A stretch of DNA of 64,000 nucleotides, from contig NC_051068.1 in NCBI RefSeq assembly GCF_004664715.2, positions 130,096,716 through 130,160,715 on the forward strand, read 5' to 3'. The notes under the pieces were generated by a model. It was not told where the DNA came from and searched no databases. It worked only from the letters and a program-made list of their open reading frames with translations. The position numbers and the translations under genes are program-made. This stretch comes from Peromyscus leucopus (Eukaryota; Chordata; Mammalia; Rodentia; Cricetidae). The stretch's first letter is position 1, and each line of letters opens with the position of its first letter. Positions 12,525 to 23,299 of the stretch are shown one piece after another.

Positions 12525-12935
12525 ACCCATATGTGAGACTCAGCCTGTCAACTTTCATCAACTCTACCTAGTTCTTTAAGTCAGTTTGGTAGAGTCACTA
12601 TAAATGTCTTTTGTGTTAACCTTCCTGTCACTCTTCATGTCTACTCTTTTATGAAGATCATGCAGATGAATCTTTATTGGATAAGAATTATCTCAATGCT
12701 AACTGTATTCATATAGGTGTTTATAAAATGTTTCTGGGAACTTTCATGTAATTTTTAAAATCTGACTGCTTCAATAGTCACATATAGCATTCTTGTGCAT
12801 GTACATATGTTCTGATTTAAAAAGAAATACATAGTGACTATTGACTATAGTTGACACATCCAAATGATATAACCAGAAAGTGGTACTTGGAATAGAGGAA
12901 TGACTTCAAATTCTAGGGCTTAAAAGCAGCATTTA

Positions 12936-13095
12936 TTTTGGGACACTGATGGATATGCTGATGTATACCTACGACCCTAGCACTCAAGAAACTGAAGTAT
13001 GAAGATCAGCCATGACTTTCAGCCCTAGCTGGGCTATGTAATGTGTTTGACTTCCTGCCTCCCAACACACACAAGAAAAGAAGAAAGAAAAAGAA
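12936..13095 (+). repeat. old B1-type SINE
   Basis: Degraded B1 landmarks: 'tgctgatgtatacctacgac', 'cctagcactcaag', 'ctgggctatgtaatgtg', followed by an A/G-rich tail (13,070-13,100). Heavily diverged. Confidence 0.5.
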
Positions 13096-13772
13096 CAGTA
13101 TGTCAAATTTTGGTCCACTGATGGGAGGAAAGTAGCATCAGTGAAATGAACTTGAGCAGGTATATGTGTGTGTGTGGTATATCATGGCAGATTGACTGAG
13201 AAGAAGAATTAAAATCAGAAGCTATGTAAATATCCATTCATCTGAACAACATGATAATAAGCAAAGAAATAACTAAATAAATATGAGTAAGATGGCAGTG
13301 CAATTTATTGAGCGTCTTCCTTAATGTATTCAGCCTACATGAAGGATTCTTAAATGCCTTCTGACATTAGCAACCTCATTATAAAATACACATAAGAATA
13401 TTTTCTTCACTTCCACATTACAGAAAAGGTAGTATGGTCTGGACAGATTAAGTACAAACACACAACCTCATATAGGCAGTCAGTAGTTCCTAGTCTTTCA
13501 AATTTTTTCTCTCCTGGAATGTTTATTCATATTTATAGTTTAAGTGATCACCCTTGATGACTCATGGAGTGTATATTATAAAGGCAGTCTAATACATCTG
13601 ATTTAGTACACTTTGCTTAATGATACAGCACAACCCTGAACAACCTTTTCAAACAGATGAAGTTCAGAACCTCTTAGTCATAAGCCTGATATAAACCTCT
13701 TCTCCCTCTTTTCACTTTATTCCCTGTCCTTCTTGCCTGTCCTCATGCCCTCCTCTCTCATAGTAACAGTAT

Positions 13773-13775
<3 letters not shown>

Positions 13776-13828
<53 letters not shown>
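13776..13828. repeat. (GA)n microsatellite
   Basis: Pure GA repeat of about 53 bp. Confidence 0.97.
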
Positions 13829-15772
13829 ATTTACTTAGCACTTGTCATGCTCTTGGCATAGCATCAACCTCATTAGATTTATCAACTCACTGTGGAGGAG
13901 ACAGATCTCCCACTAAAAGAATGAGGACTCAGGGATACTTCCTGCCCAGCATTATTGGTTTTAAATGGACTAATAGACATATCAGCAGATTTCAGAACAT
14001 GGCCCAAATCTGAGCTGTTGTTATTAATTCATGTTTCTTTATTATCCAACAAAGAGAACTCTGACAACTCCACTTAACCTGGACCCTTAAAACCCCAAGC
14101 AATAATTAGAATTGAGACAGAGGCTTTATCCAATGAATAACAAAAGCTCTGTAGTTCCTGTTTACTCAGTGAAGGATGCATTCCTGTTCACTTTAAATCA
14201 GGCTGGGCATAATTAGGATTAAAGCCTAACTGGACATGAAAAATGATGGGACACAAGTGTCACCTCTCTGCCTAATATATCTGAATTAAAAGGATTAACC
14301 TGAATGACTAAACTGTACTGACCTTGAGTATTTAATTTCTATTCTCTCATTGAAATACTGAAGACTTAGTAACAGATTCTCCACAAGGGAAGAGGCACAG
14401 AATCTTCATCATGGTATTTTTGTCATTCTCCCTATTACAGAAAGCTAGGCTAAATTCAGAAATTATGCTTCAAAAAGATGCTGTGATCCTGTAAGACCAA
14501 TACAAATTCCTGAACTATTTGATCCCATACACTTCATTCATTGCCTCCCATGTGTATCACTATATCAAAAGATAATCACTAAAGCTACCTGTTCTTTCTT
14601 CCAAGCTGGAATGTTTGTGGACATATTTCACAAAGAAACACAAATGGACTCCTATGCTCAAACAATGATGTTGCACCTTTGTTCTCAGCCTTCCCACTCT
14701 CATCACCTTCTAGTAAACTTTACTCTCTCTCCCCTTCCTCAGCCAGAAAAGTCTTGTTTCTTTGAGATACTCAGTTTATGTTGCTCATCGAAGTCTCTTC
14801 CTCTCCAGAGCCTCATCTTCTATATGGCTCTAGAGTTGGCCTCAAACTCTAGAATAGTCTCTCTCCTTTCTTCTTCCTTTATACATGTTCTTCTCACTTT
14901 TTCCTCCTCCCTTTCCTTTCAATGCCTCCCTGGCCTCTCTAGTCTTTGTTTTCCTAAGATCTCAGAATCAGTAACGACCCAAGACACTTGACCTCCTGCT
15001 ATGTCATTATAAATACTTTAGCACCTTTCTAATGATGGATGTCTCTGTGTGTTTTAAACTATGGTTTGATTTCTCTGGCTTCAATCAGATTGGTATTTCA
15101 GAACATCAATATACCAAGCCTAGTGAAAGCTTTTCACTTTCCTTAGGCCCCATTAAATAAATGCCAAGAAATACTGATTGAGGTCTTTGTCAATGTTCTG
15201 AGAAGTCAAGGAAAGGCCACCTCAGTCAAAAGGATAGAAAAAAAGATCCTTGCTAGTGTCTAAGCAAGCTGCTATGGACCTGTCTTTCATCAAGAAAGTA
15301 AAGTAGTTTTGGTTATTATCATTATCCCCTTTGTGTAGAATTTAAGATGCACCTAAGTGTAATTTTGTTTTGCTTATTCAATAATCAAAGGAACATATTT
15401 TTCTACAAGCTTTTGATTTATGCATATGCATGAAAAGGTTAAAGAAGCATGATTTCATAGTGGCAAAGCTTTGAATGAGTACTCTACAGATTTTGTCTGC
15501 TCTGTGAATGTCAAGATCAATCTTCCTTTCTGGAAAGGGTAACCACACATCAACAAGTTCTTTCTTCAGAACAATAGAAAATAGTCACCCCTTTAACTCC
15601 ATTTGCTTCTGTTAAATCAGAAAAGTTGCTGAGTGGGTTGATGAAAAGATCTTCCTGAGGATAGATCTTTAACACAATGGCATCTGAGCTCTAAGACATG
15701 TTTCCATTCCATAAGGCAAGGCCAATTCTATAAGGAGAAAATGGAAATAACCCTTTTTTCCAGTGAAAGGCT
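13829..15772. other. unassigned sequence
   Basis: About 1.9 kb without recognisable repeats. The part at about 14,020-14,330 has homeodomain-like TAATTA/GGATTAA motifs and little sign of transposon origin, so it could be conserved non-coding DNA. That is a guess that only cross-species alignment can test. The 126-codon frame at 14,611-14,991 is pyrimidine-rich and has no recognisable domain. Confidence 0.4.
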
Positions 15773-15935
15773 GTGATAGTTTTAATTGTCAACTTGATAC
15801 AATTGAGAACCACATGGGAATGTAATTTAATGAGGGACTATCAAGATCAGATTGACCTCTGGACATGTTTGTTGGTGATAATTTTATTTACAGTAGTTAA
15901 TGTGGTATGACCCAGACTAAGTGGGTAATACCACT

Positions 15936-16099
15936 AAATTTTGGTTAAAAGCACTTATTGGTCTTTCAGAGAATCTGAATTCAGTTCCTATCTCTTAAAT
16001 CAGGCAACACTTAACTGCCTGTAACTCTACTTCCTGGGAATCTGATACCCTCTTCTCTATCCTCTGGGTACTCACACAACACACATGTTACACACACAC

Positions 16100-16169
<70 letters not shown>

Positions 16170-16219
16170 AGGGAGAGGGAGAGAGAGAGAGAATAATTAA
16201 ATATATAAAACTTATTTTA
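15936..16219 (+). repeat. B3/B2-type SINE with (GA)n tail
   Basis: The tRNA-derived head is visible as 'tggttaaaagcacttattgg' followed by 'tctttcagagaatctgaatt', and the body as 'gataccctcttctctatcct'. It ends in a CA/GA repeat (16,088-16,192) and an A-rich tail. It is inserted in the older repeat that flanks it on both sides. Confidence 0.7.
16105..16192. repeat. (GA)n microsatellite
   Basis: GA repeat of about 88 bp with a (GAGGGA)-type variant block at about 16,160-16,180. It produces a spurious Ser/Leu-repeat frame on the minus strand. Confidence 0.95.
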
Positions 16220-16515
16220 AAAGTGGAGAAAGTGAGCTGAGCTCTGGTATGCATGCATACATCTACTGTGGATGTGATCTAAGCAGCTGTTTTAGGTTCT
16301 GCCACCTTGATTTCCATGCTATGATGAACTATAACTTGGAATTGTAAGCTAACATAAACCTTTTCTCTCTTAAGTCATTTTGTTAGGTATTTTATAGCAA
16401 TAATAGAAATGAAACTAATACAAGGTTCATGGCTATGTTCCCTATTAAAAAATTAAAACAAGAAAACTGTGGATACATTTATTTAAAATAAGCTTTATAT
16501 GATTCAGGAACTTAT

Positions 16516-16923
16516 TGTGCTGGTTAGTTTTTTATGTCAACTTGACACGTTAGCATCATTTGAAAAGAGGGACTCTCAATTGAGAAAATGTCTCTATTTA
16601 ACTAGCCTATAGAGAAGGATGTAGTGTATTTTCCTGATTAGTAATTGATGTAGACATACCCAGCTCACCGAGGACAGTAGCACTCCAAGGCAGGTGTTAC
16701 TGGATAGTATAAGGAAGCATAATGAGAAAGCCAGTAAACAGCATTTCTTAATGGCCTCTGCTTTATATTCTGCCTCCAGCTTCCTGCCTTGCACTCCTGT
16801 CATGACATCCCTCAGTGACAAAGTGTGACCTGAGAGTTGTAAGGTGAAGTAAACCCCTACCTTCTGATGTTGCTTTTGTTGTGATTTTTTTTATCACAAC
16901 AATAGAAACCCTAGCTAGAACAC
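16516..16923 (+). repeat. ancient 'gtcaacttgac' repeat, near full length
   Basis: Starts 'tgtgctggttagttttttat' then 'gtcaacttgacac' and ends 'atcacaacaatagaaaccct' then 'agctagaaca', so the termini are TG...CA. Internal landmarks: 'caattgagaaaatg', 'cctctgctttatattctgcc', 'cagtgacaaagtgtgacct'. This is a common muroid interspersed repeat; its exact family was not assigned. Confidence 0.6.
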
Positions 16924-17256
16924 CTTCTGAAATGAAGACACAAGAAATGAAATCTTTGTATCAATGTACAGCAATTTTTGTGTGAACAAAGTGCCACAAA
17001 AGAGCAATTACACAAAGGAGGATTGACCTAATATCAACAATCAAGGGTTTATCAAGGTTGTCTGCTCAGATTCCTTTCATCATACCTGCATCTTAGAGTA
17101 TAAGGATATGCCTTTGCTCTGGGTATTGCAAGGACACTTCTGGAATGAAAGGTTTATTGTATGAAGGATAGGAGAAACTGAATGAGGAAGGCTGAAGTGA
17201 CAGATGGATGTTAAATCTCTTAGTGTGCCTTTGAGTGTGTTCTCAAAAGAGATTAG

Positions 17257-17598
17257 TGTAGCTGGAGAATTTCTCTCCAGCTCCTGCCAAGTCCCGCCAG
17301 TCCTGGAGCCCACTTATAAAATAAACACACAGACTCTTACATTATTTAAACTGCTTGGCCATTAGCTCAGGCCTATCATTGTCTAGCTCTTACTCCTATA
17401 TTTAGCCCATTTCTATTAATCTATACTTTGCCACGTGGCTTGTGGCCCACTGGTACATTTTTCTTGTCCTGGCGGCAGCTCCAGGCAGTTTCCCTCTCTC
17501 CCTTCCTGTTCTCTCAAATCTCCTGTTAGTCCAGCCTATACTTCCTGTCTGGCTACTGGCCAATCAGTGTTTATTTATACAGAGTGATATCCACAGCA
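17257..17598 (-). mobile_element. solo LTR with perfect 6-bp duplication
   Basis: On the minus strand it begins TGCTGTGGATATC and ends TCTCCAGCTACA. The flanks are GATTAG at 17,251-17,256 and GATTAG at 17,599-17,604, a perfect 6-bp target duplication as expected for class II ERVs. Two more copies of this family lie at 50,029-50,388 and 61,529-61,915, with the same first eight and last six bases. No internal retroviral sequence is attached, so it is a solo LTR from recombination. Confidence 0.92.
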
Positions 17599-17699
17599 GA
17601 TTAGTATTTGATTTGGTAAACTGAGTAAGACAAAAGTCACTCTCAGAATGAAGGCATGGAGGCCTGATTGAAAGTGACTCTGATCTGCCCTAGAAATGG

Positions 17700-17990
17700 T
17701 GCTTTCCTATTCCTGTCCTTTTGTTTTCAAATTTCAACTGGAATGTATAACCATTGGTTTACATGGTCCTCAGGCTCCCAGGCATGGACCAGAACTACAC
17801 TACTAGATTTCCTCAGGTTTCATCTTGCATTAGACATTTTTGGGACATCTCAATCTCTATAAAAGTATGACCCAATTCCATATAATGAATTAACTGTCAT
17901 CTATATATCTGTCTACCCATTATCTTCTTGTGTCTCATTTATCTATTTCCTTTTGGTGCTGTTTCTCTGGGGGACCTTGATTAATATATT
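17700..17990 (+). repeat. ancient mammalian repeat, 3' part
   Basis: Landmarks 'accattggtttacatggtcc', 'catggaccagaactacacta', 'gggacatctcaatctctata', 'ctgtttctctgggggacctt' and 'gattaatata' follow the order of an old eutherian repeat whose copies usually end in 'ctggagaaccctgactaata'. Diverged; family not assigned. Confidence 0.5.
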
Positions 17991-18089
17991 GACTATATTT
18001 CTAATATCAATTTATATAACTAACACCAATTTAGTCTCTTTTCCAGCTCTGTTCATAAGCACTCAGCTCCCAAATACTGCAGCCATGTA

Positions 18090-18159
18090 GTATTTGTAGT
18101 ATTTAATTTATTATCAAACATATGGTATTTGTAATATTTAATTTATTATCAAACATATG
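18090..18159. repeat. 35-bp tandem duplication
   Basis: Two adjacent 35-bp units (18,090-18,124 and 18,125-18,159) beginning gtatttgta and ending aaacatatg. They differ at one position (G in the first, A in the second). Confidence 0.93.
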
Positions 18160-18254
18160 GGATTATAAACATGCTTCCTTTCAATTCCCACTGCCTTAGT
18201 TTCCCTTTATATGAATTGCTGCTGTTATCACTTCACTTCTTACATTTAATTTCT

Positions 18255-18960
18255 TTTTTTGTGACTAAAGCATTTTATTAAATTAAGTGTGTAATTTGCA
18301 AATGGTTTCATAAGAAATTTTAAAAGCAAAGTTATAAACGTTTTCAATAAAAAAGTACAGAGTTGACAGCAAAAATCACATTTTTATAATACAAATAAAA
18401 ACATTTGCTTCTGATATACTGTCTGAGCAGCTTATAGTCTATTCTTCAACTGCTAGCTGCAATGTGGCACGTTACTGAGACGTCTCAGGGTAAACAACAA
18501 CAACAATAACAACAGGTTCATCACTGACCATGGCAGTCAACTGTGAGGACACAATGGATGAACTGAGGTCATGAGGCGTTAGGACACAGATGTTCTAGCC
18601 TTGCTTCTCCAGTCCCTTCTGTAAAGAGGCATCAAGTAATACTGTAAACTTAAATTACACCTTAAAAATGAGCACCAGTAACATACATTCTACATCGACT
18701 TACTTTTCCTTTTAAATGGCACTTGGTTTTGGCCACACAGACATTTAAATCTGTTTTCTTTACAAGTAATTAAAAATAAGCAACATTTAAGCACAGCACA
18801 GAGCATTATCAAATGTCACCTCATTGCACTACAGAAAAGCACTTGGAAAAAACAGCACACATTATTTTTGTCTGTTTCATACATTTTCTTGAGAGCAGTT
18901 AATTTCTAAGATTTACAGATTTGTCTTTGATCTTGTTCCTTTTTCACCTCTGGGTTTAGT
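18255..18960 (-). pseudogene. possible processed transcript 3' UTR (retrocopy or terminal exon)
   Basis: Read on the minus strand, the segment ends with AATAAA (about 18,275), then 'atgctttagtcac', then a short A tract (18,256-18,262) in the position expected for a poly(A) site. Upstream is about 700 bp of 3'-UTR-like sequence with a run of GTT repeats and several intact CpGs (gacgtctc, aacgtgcc, tcgatg, aaacgttt), unusual in old neutral rodent DNA. It could be a retrocopy of an mRNA 3' end, or the terminal exon of a minus-strand gene whose other exons lie outside or were not recognised. I cannot name the parent gene. It may extend to 19,343, through the inverted-duplication arm. Confidence 0.4.
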
Positions 18961-19138
18961 TCTTATTCATTTCTGTGACTATTGTCACATTTCAGTACTG
19001 AACATTGGATTTTTCATGTTTTTGCACACTTAGTTCTTCCTTTCAGATCCTTCTCAAATCTTATTTGCTACATGAATCCTACTCTGTCCTTCACAAACCA
19101 TTGTGAAAACTGCAAAGTAAATATGAACACCTACAAAA

Positions 19139-19343
19139 TATATCATCAGGGCAGCTTTTACTTTTCATATTTATACTAGAATTCTGTTCTTGACCACTTA
19201 AGTATTCTTTGAAAAACCTGAGTCTCTCCAGAGCTCTCCACTTTTTTTTGTCCTTTCCAAGACCCTTACATAAATTGCCTTTCATGATTAACTCATAGCA
19301 ATATAGCCCTTTTTACTTCAAAGCTCTCCTATCTTTTAACCAG
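19139..19343 (-). repeat. inverted 205-bp duplication, intact arm
   Basis: Its reverse complement matches 20,712-20,749 plus 21,234-21,405 at roughly 95% by eye (about ten mismatches), with homology ending abruptly on both sides. This arm holds the uninterrupted target site 'aaaaagggctatattgc', where the other arm carries an LTR. An open frame of about 50 codons starting at 'atgaaaggcaatttatgtaa' is shared by both arms, but stops lie just upstream in both and nothing shows that it is coding. Confidence 0.85.
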
Positions 19344-20589
19344 AATGTAGAGTGAACCTCTGTAACTCTATATTTTTGCATAACAGTGTCCATACTTCTC
19401 AGTACCAATTTTCTGTTTTAATTGATTTAAACTAATAACAAATTTAATTTTCTTGTTTTAGAGGCAGAAAAGTCCAAACAAAAGTACTGAAAATTTTGAT
19501 TCAGGTGAGGACTCCTTTCCCATAAATAGCCATCTTCCAGCTGTACCTTTACATGGAAAAGGCACAAGCTGATTGCTTGGGTCTTTATCAGGGACTAGTT
19601 TAGTTCTGTTCTGAATGTTCTGTGCTCAAACTCTAAGCAACTTCCCAAATCCATCTTTCCTAAAGCACACCACCATGAACATTTTGATTTCAGCCTGTGA
19701 ATCTTTATTGTACCTCAAAATTCAGTCAACTGTGTAATACAACCAACTAGGAAATATGTAGTAAAGTTTCGCTTAAATATATTCTTAAAGAAGCTTCTGG
19801 TAACTTTTTTTCCTTTGGCAAATGATGTTACTTGTGACAACCTTGAATTATATAGACTATATTTAGTCTAATGCTGTAAAATCAGGGAGTGAAAAAGATT
19901 TGTTTTCTGTTTTGTGAAAGTCATAAGCAAGGCATGCATTAAAACAATACCTATAAATCCAAATAAGAGTGAAAAGAGTACTAAGTAGAATTGGAAATTA
20001 CATAGAATGGGAGAAGAGGTGGAAGAGAAGCAAAGGTGACTGAGTATTAGAAAAGGCTCCATGGACAAAATGAGTCAACAACAACAACAGTGCATAAATA
20101 AAAGCTCAAAATGAGAAAAATTTCCAACAGTTGTGCTTCTGGAATAGTTTGCAAAATAAAAATGTTCATATTCATAGGGTATAACTCAGGAATTAGAATA
20201 GATAGCTAAAAAGCAGTAGATGATTATTAATTTAGTTAATATAAAATTACAGGTTTGTAGCTAATTTTGAACAAGAAGAAAGATTAAATCACATGATAAT
20301 GCTTATTTATAGGCCATTTCAGTGGTAAGTAACTGATACACATAAATGATGACTTATATGGAAGAATATATGGATAAATGCTTATAAAGGAGAAATGAAA
20401 AGGTACTTGGAAAAGTAGACAGGTAGGAGCTAGCTTGTGGCAAGCCTTTCTTACGTTGAATTTGCTGAGAATGGAGAACAAATGACTTCAAGCATCTACA
20501 CGTGCAGTGTCTTAAGCATTAACAGTCACTGTGTTTGCTAAAGGAATAAATAAAACACTGAAATAATAAATTATGGAAAGCATGATCTT
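19344..20589. other. unassigned sequence
   Basis: AT-rich sequence between the two arms of the inverted duplication. It includes a short CAA repeat (about 20,079-20,090). No gene recognised; a hydrophobic 66-codon frame on the minus strand (19,868-20,068) has no supporting context. Confidence 0.45.
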
Positions 20590-20700
20590 CATAGGTTTAT
20601 TCAACAAATATTTATTAAGAACTTTTTCTCAATTAGTAGTGTGCTATAAAAGCAAGTAGATATTTATCTCTGCCTTCTCATATACAGGGCTTTTGAAACA
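20590..20700 (+). repeat. L2-like fragment
   Basis: Contains 'ttattcaacaaatatttatt' followed by diverged sequence, a hallmark of the 3' part of old mammalian LINE2-type repeats. Only one motif supports this. Confidence 0.4.
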
Positions 20701-20711
20701 CACTAGGATTT

Positions 20712-21405
20712 CTAGTTAAAAGATAGGAGAGCTTTGAAGTGAAAAGAGCTGTGGTGATATTGTATTCCCCAATATATTGTGCACCCTTATAAACTTATCT
20801 GGGGTTAGAGGACAGAACAGCCACTAGATATAGAGGCCAGAAATTGGTGGCACACACACCTTTAATCCTAGCATTCGAAGGCAGAGATCCCGTCTGGATC
20901 TCTGTGTGTTCAAAGTCACACTGGAAACAGCCAGGCATGGTGACACATGCCTTTAACCCCAGGAAGTTATGGCAGGAAACAGAAAGGTATATAAGGTGTG
21001 AGGACCAGGAACTAGAGCCTGGTTAAGCTTTTAGGCTTTTCAGCAGCAGTTCAGCTGAGATCCATTTGGATGAGGACTCAGAGGCTTCCAGTCTGATAAA
21101 ACAGGATCAGCTGGGGAACTGGCAAGGTGAGGTGACTGTGGCTTGTTCTGTTTCTCTGATCTTCCAGCATTCACCCCAATACCTGGCTTCAGGTTTGATT
21201 TTATTAATAAGACCTTTTAAGATTCGTTCTACAAAGGGCCATATTGCTATGAGTTAATCATGAAAGGCAATTTATGTAAGGGTCCTGGAAAGAACAAGAG
21301 AAAGTGGAGAGCTCTGGAGAGACTAAGGTTTTTCAAAGAATACTTAAGTGATCAAGAACAGAATTCTAGTATAAATATGAAAAGTAAAAGCTACCCTGAT
21401 GATAT
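20712..21405 (+). repeat. inverted 205-bp duplication, arm split by an LTR
   Basis: Consists of 20,712-20,749 and 21,234-21,405, together the inverse of 19,139-19,343. The LTR at 20,750-21,233 interrupts it at the base between 'gaaaagagc' and 'aagggccatat'. The uninterrupted partner reads 'aaaaagggctatat', so the insertion point and duplicated target are confirmed by a paralogous empty site. Confidence 0.85.
20750..21233 (+). mobile_element. solo LTR with B1-like modules in U3
   Basis: Begins TGTGGTGATATTG and ends GATTCGTTCTACA. Flanking target copies are AAGAGC (20,744-20,749) and AAGGGC (21,234-21,239), differing by one base; the empty site in the inverted duplication has AAGGGC, so the left copy mutated. 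Two B1-like stretches ('cctttaatcctagcattc' near 20,861; 'cagccaggcatggtgacaca' near 20,929) lie just upstream of a TATA box (tatataa, 20,988-20,994). A purine-rich to pyrimidine-rich R/U5-like part and 'ttttattaataagacc' follow. A second copy is at 60,638-61,146. Confidence 0.88.
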
Positions 21406-21459
21406 CTAAGATGAAAATGAAAATTGTGTTGGATTATGGAGGAAAGACACCTTATTAAT

Positions 21460-21727
21460 GTAGATAGTCAACTTGGCAGAACCTAGATCAAGCAGAAGAA
21501 AAACCTCTGGGCATGTCTGTGAGGGAGTGTTTAGGATGGATAATTGAGGCAAGAGACCAACTTTAATTGTGCCAGCAGCATCCAATGGGTTGATGTTCTG
21601 GACTTAATAAAAATGAGAAAGTGATCAGAGTGTCAGTGTTCATCTGCTTCTGATTCCTGTGTGTGGATGCAGATTCCTCATGCTCCTGCCATCATGCATT
21701 CTCTATTATGATGAACCTATTAGTAAC
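21460..21727 (+). repeat. ancient 'gtcaacttgac' repeat, partial
   Basis: 'agtcaacttggcagaacct', 'gggcatgtctgtgagggagt', 'ccaatgggttgatgttctgg' and 'ccatcatgcattctctatta' follow the order of this repeat class. It ends where ERV remnant A begins, so A's 3' truncation coincides with this junction. Confidence 0.5.
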
Positions 21728-21729
21728 TG

Positions 21730-22150
21730 ATCAATCTCATCATTACCTTGTTCTAGAGGTTCTGGCAGACCTGTATGGGGTCTGATATGTGTTATATGTA
21801 TAGGATGTTCCCTTTCTCTGATGATTTCCTGCAATTGTATGAATAATAAAGTTAATTCTGTATTATCAGGAATAAATTCAGCAGTTTCAATATGTAAAAC
21901 ACTCTCTCTGCATATTGAGAGTCAGTGACTATATTGAGGGGTTCTGTGAAGTCCATCAGTACCATAAGAATGGCATACAGTTCTGCCTTTTGTACAGAGC
22001 TATATGGACTTTGTACCACTTTACTTAAGTCTCCTGATTTATATCCTGCTTTCCCTGATTTATTTGCATCAGTACAGAATGTGAGGACTCCAGAAATTGG
22101 CTTTTATAGTACAATGTGAGGAAGGGCCCATTCAGTCTTCTTTATGAACC
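21730..22150 (-). pseudogene. RNase H domain, ERV A
   Basis: Conceptual translation of the minus strand shows the acidic motifs CTDANKSGKAGY, QKAELYAIL, NIVTDSQYAERV and the late NDEIDQLL, so all catalytic acidic positions are visible. A one-base frameshift after SQYAERV (about 21,905) breaks the frame. The element ends immediately downstream. Confidence 0.8.
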
Positions 22151-22234
22151 CTATTCTCTTGCTTTTGGGATAGTGGAGGGGAATATGACAAGAATGCATT
22201 TAAGTTCTGGATCCACATGATCCACGTGTGCTTC

Positions 22235-23210
22235 TCAAATTGTCTTTTCTACTAGAGCCAATTCCTTTTCAGCTTCAGCTGATAATTCTCTTGGACTATT
22301 TAATTCTTTATCCCCTTCTAGAGTATTAGCCAAATTTTGTAGTCCATCTTTGGGTATTCCCATGATACCCAGTAAGATGGAAATGCTTCCTAATAACTTT
22401 TGAAAATCATTAAGAGTCTTCAATCTATCTCTCCTTAGTTGTACTTTTTGGGGTCTAATTTTTTATAGCTCCATCTTATATCCTAAGTAATTAATAGAAT
22501 CGCCTCTTTGTATTTTTTCAGGAGCAATTTGCAGTCCCCAACGAGGCAAAACTTTTTTTACTTCTTCAAACATGCTTTCTAATGTATCTAACTTTGGATC
22601 AGCTAATAGGATATCATCCATATAATGATAAATTATGGATTGTGGAAACTTTACATGAATTATCTCTAATGGTTTCTGACAAAGTATTGGCACAAAGTAG
22701 GGCTGTTTAACATTCCCTGTGGGAGGACCTTCCATTGATATCTCTTCACTGGCTGAGAATTATTATAATTAGGTACTGTGAAGGCCAATTTTTCTCTATC
22801 ATTTTCTTGTAAGGGTATGGTAAAGAAACAGTCTTTTAAGTCAATATTTATTATAGGCCATCCTTTGGGTAGCAGAGAGGGCAAGGGCATCCCAGTCTGT
22901 AGAGAGCCCATTGGCTGAATTACTTTATTAATAAATAGCTCTCAGATCTGTCAGCATTCTCCAATTACCAGATTTTTTTTTAATAACAAATACAGGAGAA
23001 TTGCAAGGGCTGGTAGACTCTTCAATGTGTTGAGAATTTAACTGCTCTTGAACCAGCTGTTCTAAAGCTTGTAGCTTCTCTTTTGTCAAAGGCCATTGTC
23101 CAACCCAGACAGGTTTATTAGTTAGCCATTTTAAAGGTAAGGCAGTTGGTACTTCTGAGAGTTCCACAACAGTCGTGCTCTGTTTGTGGACAGCCTGAAT
23201 GGTTGGTAAC
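22235..23210 (-). pseudogene. reverse transcriptase, ERV A
   Basis: RT motifs appear in order: [20 protein letters not shown] (finger), [14 protein letters not shown] with the first catalytic Asp, [27 protein letters not shown] with the catalytic YMDD pair, then the primer-grip side and thumb (IQRGDSINYLGY, LKTLNDFQKLLG). These lie in at least four frames, split near 22,930, 22,700 and 22,450. The connection domain is largely deleted just before RNase H. Confidence 0.9.
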
Positions 23211-23299
23211 TGATTTTTATTGCATGTTATGATATTATTCCTAGAAACATGCATTGGTCTGTATTCCTTTTCTGAAAGTGTAGGAATTTTAATCTGGGT

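Larger units (their letters stand above)
15773..16425 (+). repeat. ancient 'gtcaacttgac' repeat split by a SINE
   Basis: Left part (15,773-15,935) begins 'tgtgatagttttaattgtca' with 'acttgata'. The right part (16,220-16,425) carries 'atgatgaactataacttgga', 'attgtaagctaa' and 'agcaataatagaaatgaaac'. These are the two ends of a widespread mammalian repeat whose 3' end resembles MaLR LTRs. A B3-type SINE and GA tract sit between them. Family name not assigned. Confidence 0.55.

Noticed and set aside
14611..14991. 126-codon open frame on the plus strand
   Set aside because: Pyrimidine-rich Ser/Leu/Pro composition, no recognisable domain, no splice or promoter context.
16072..16254. Ser/Leu-repeat frame on the minus strand
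   Set aside because: Product of translating the GA microsatellite.
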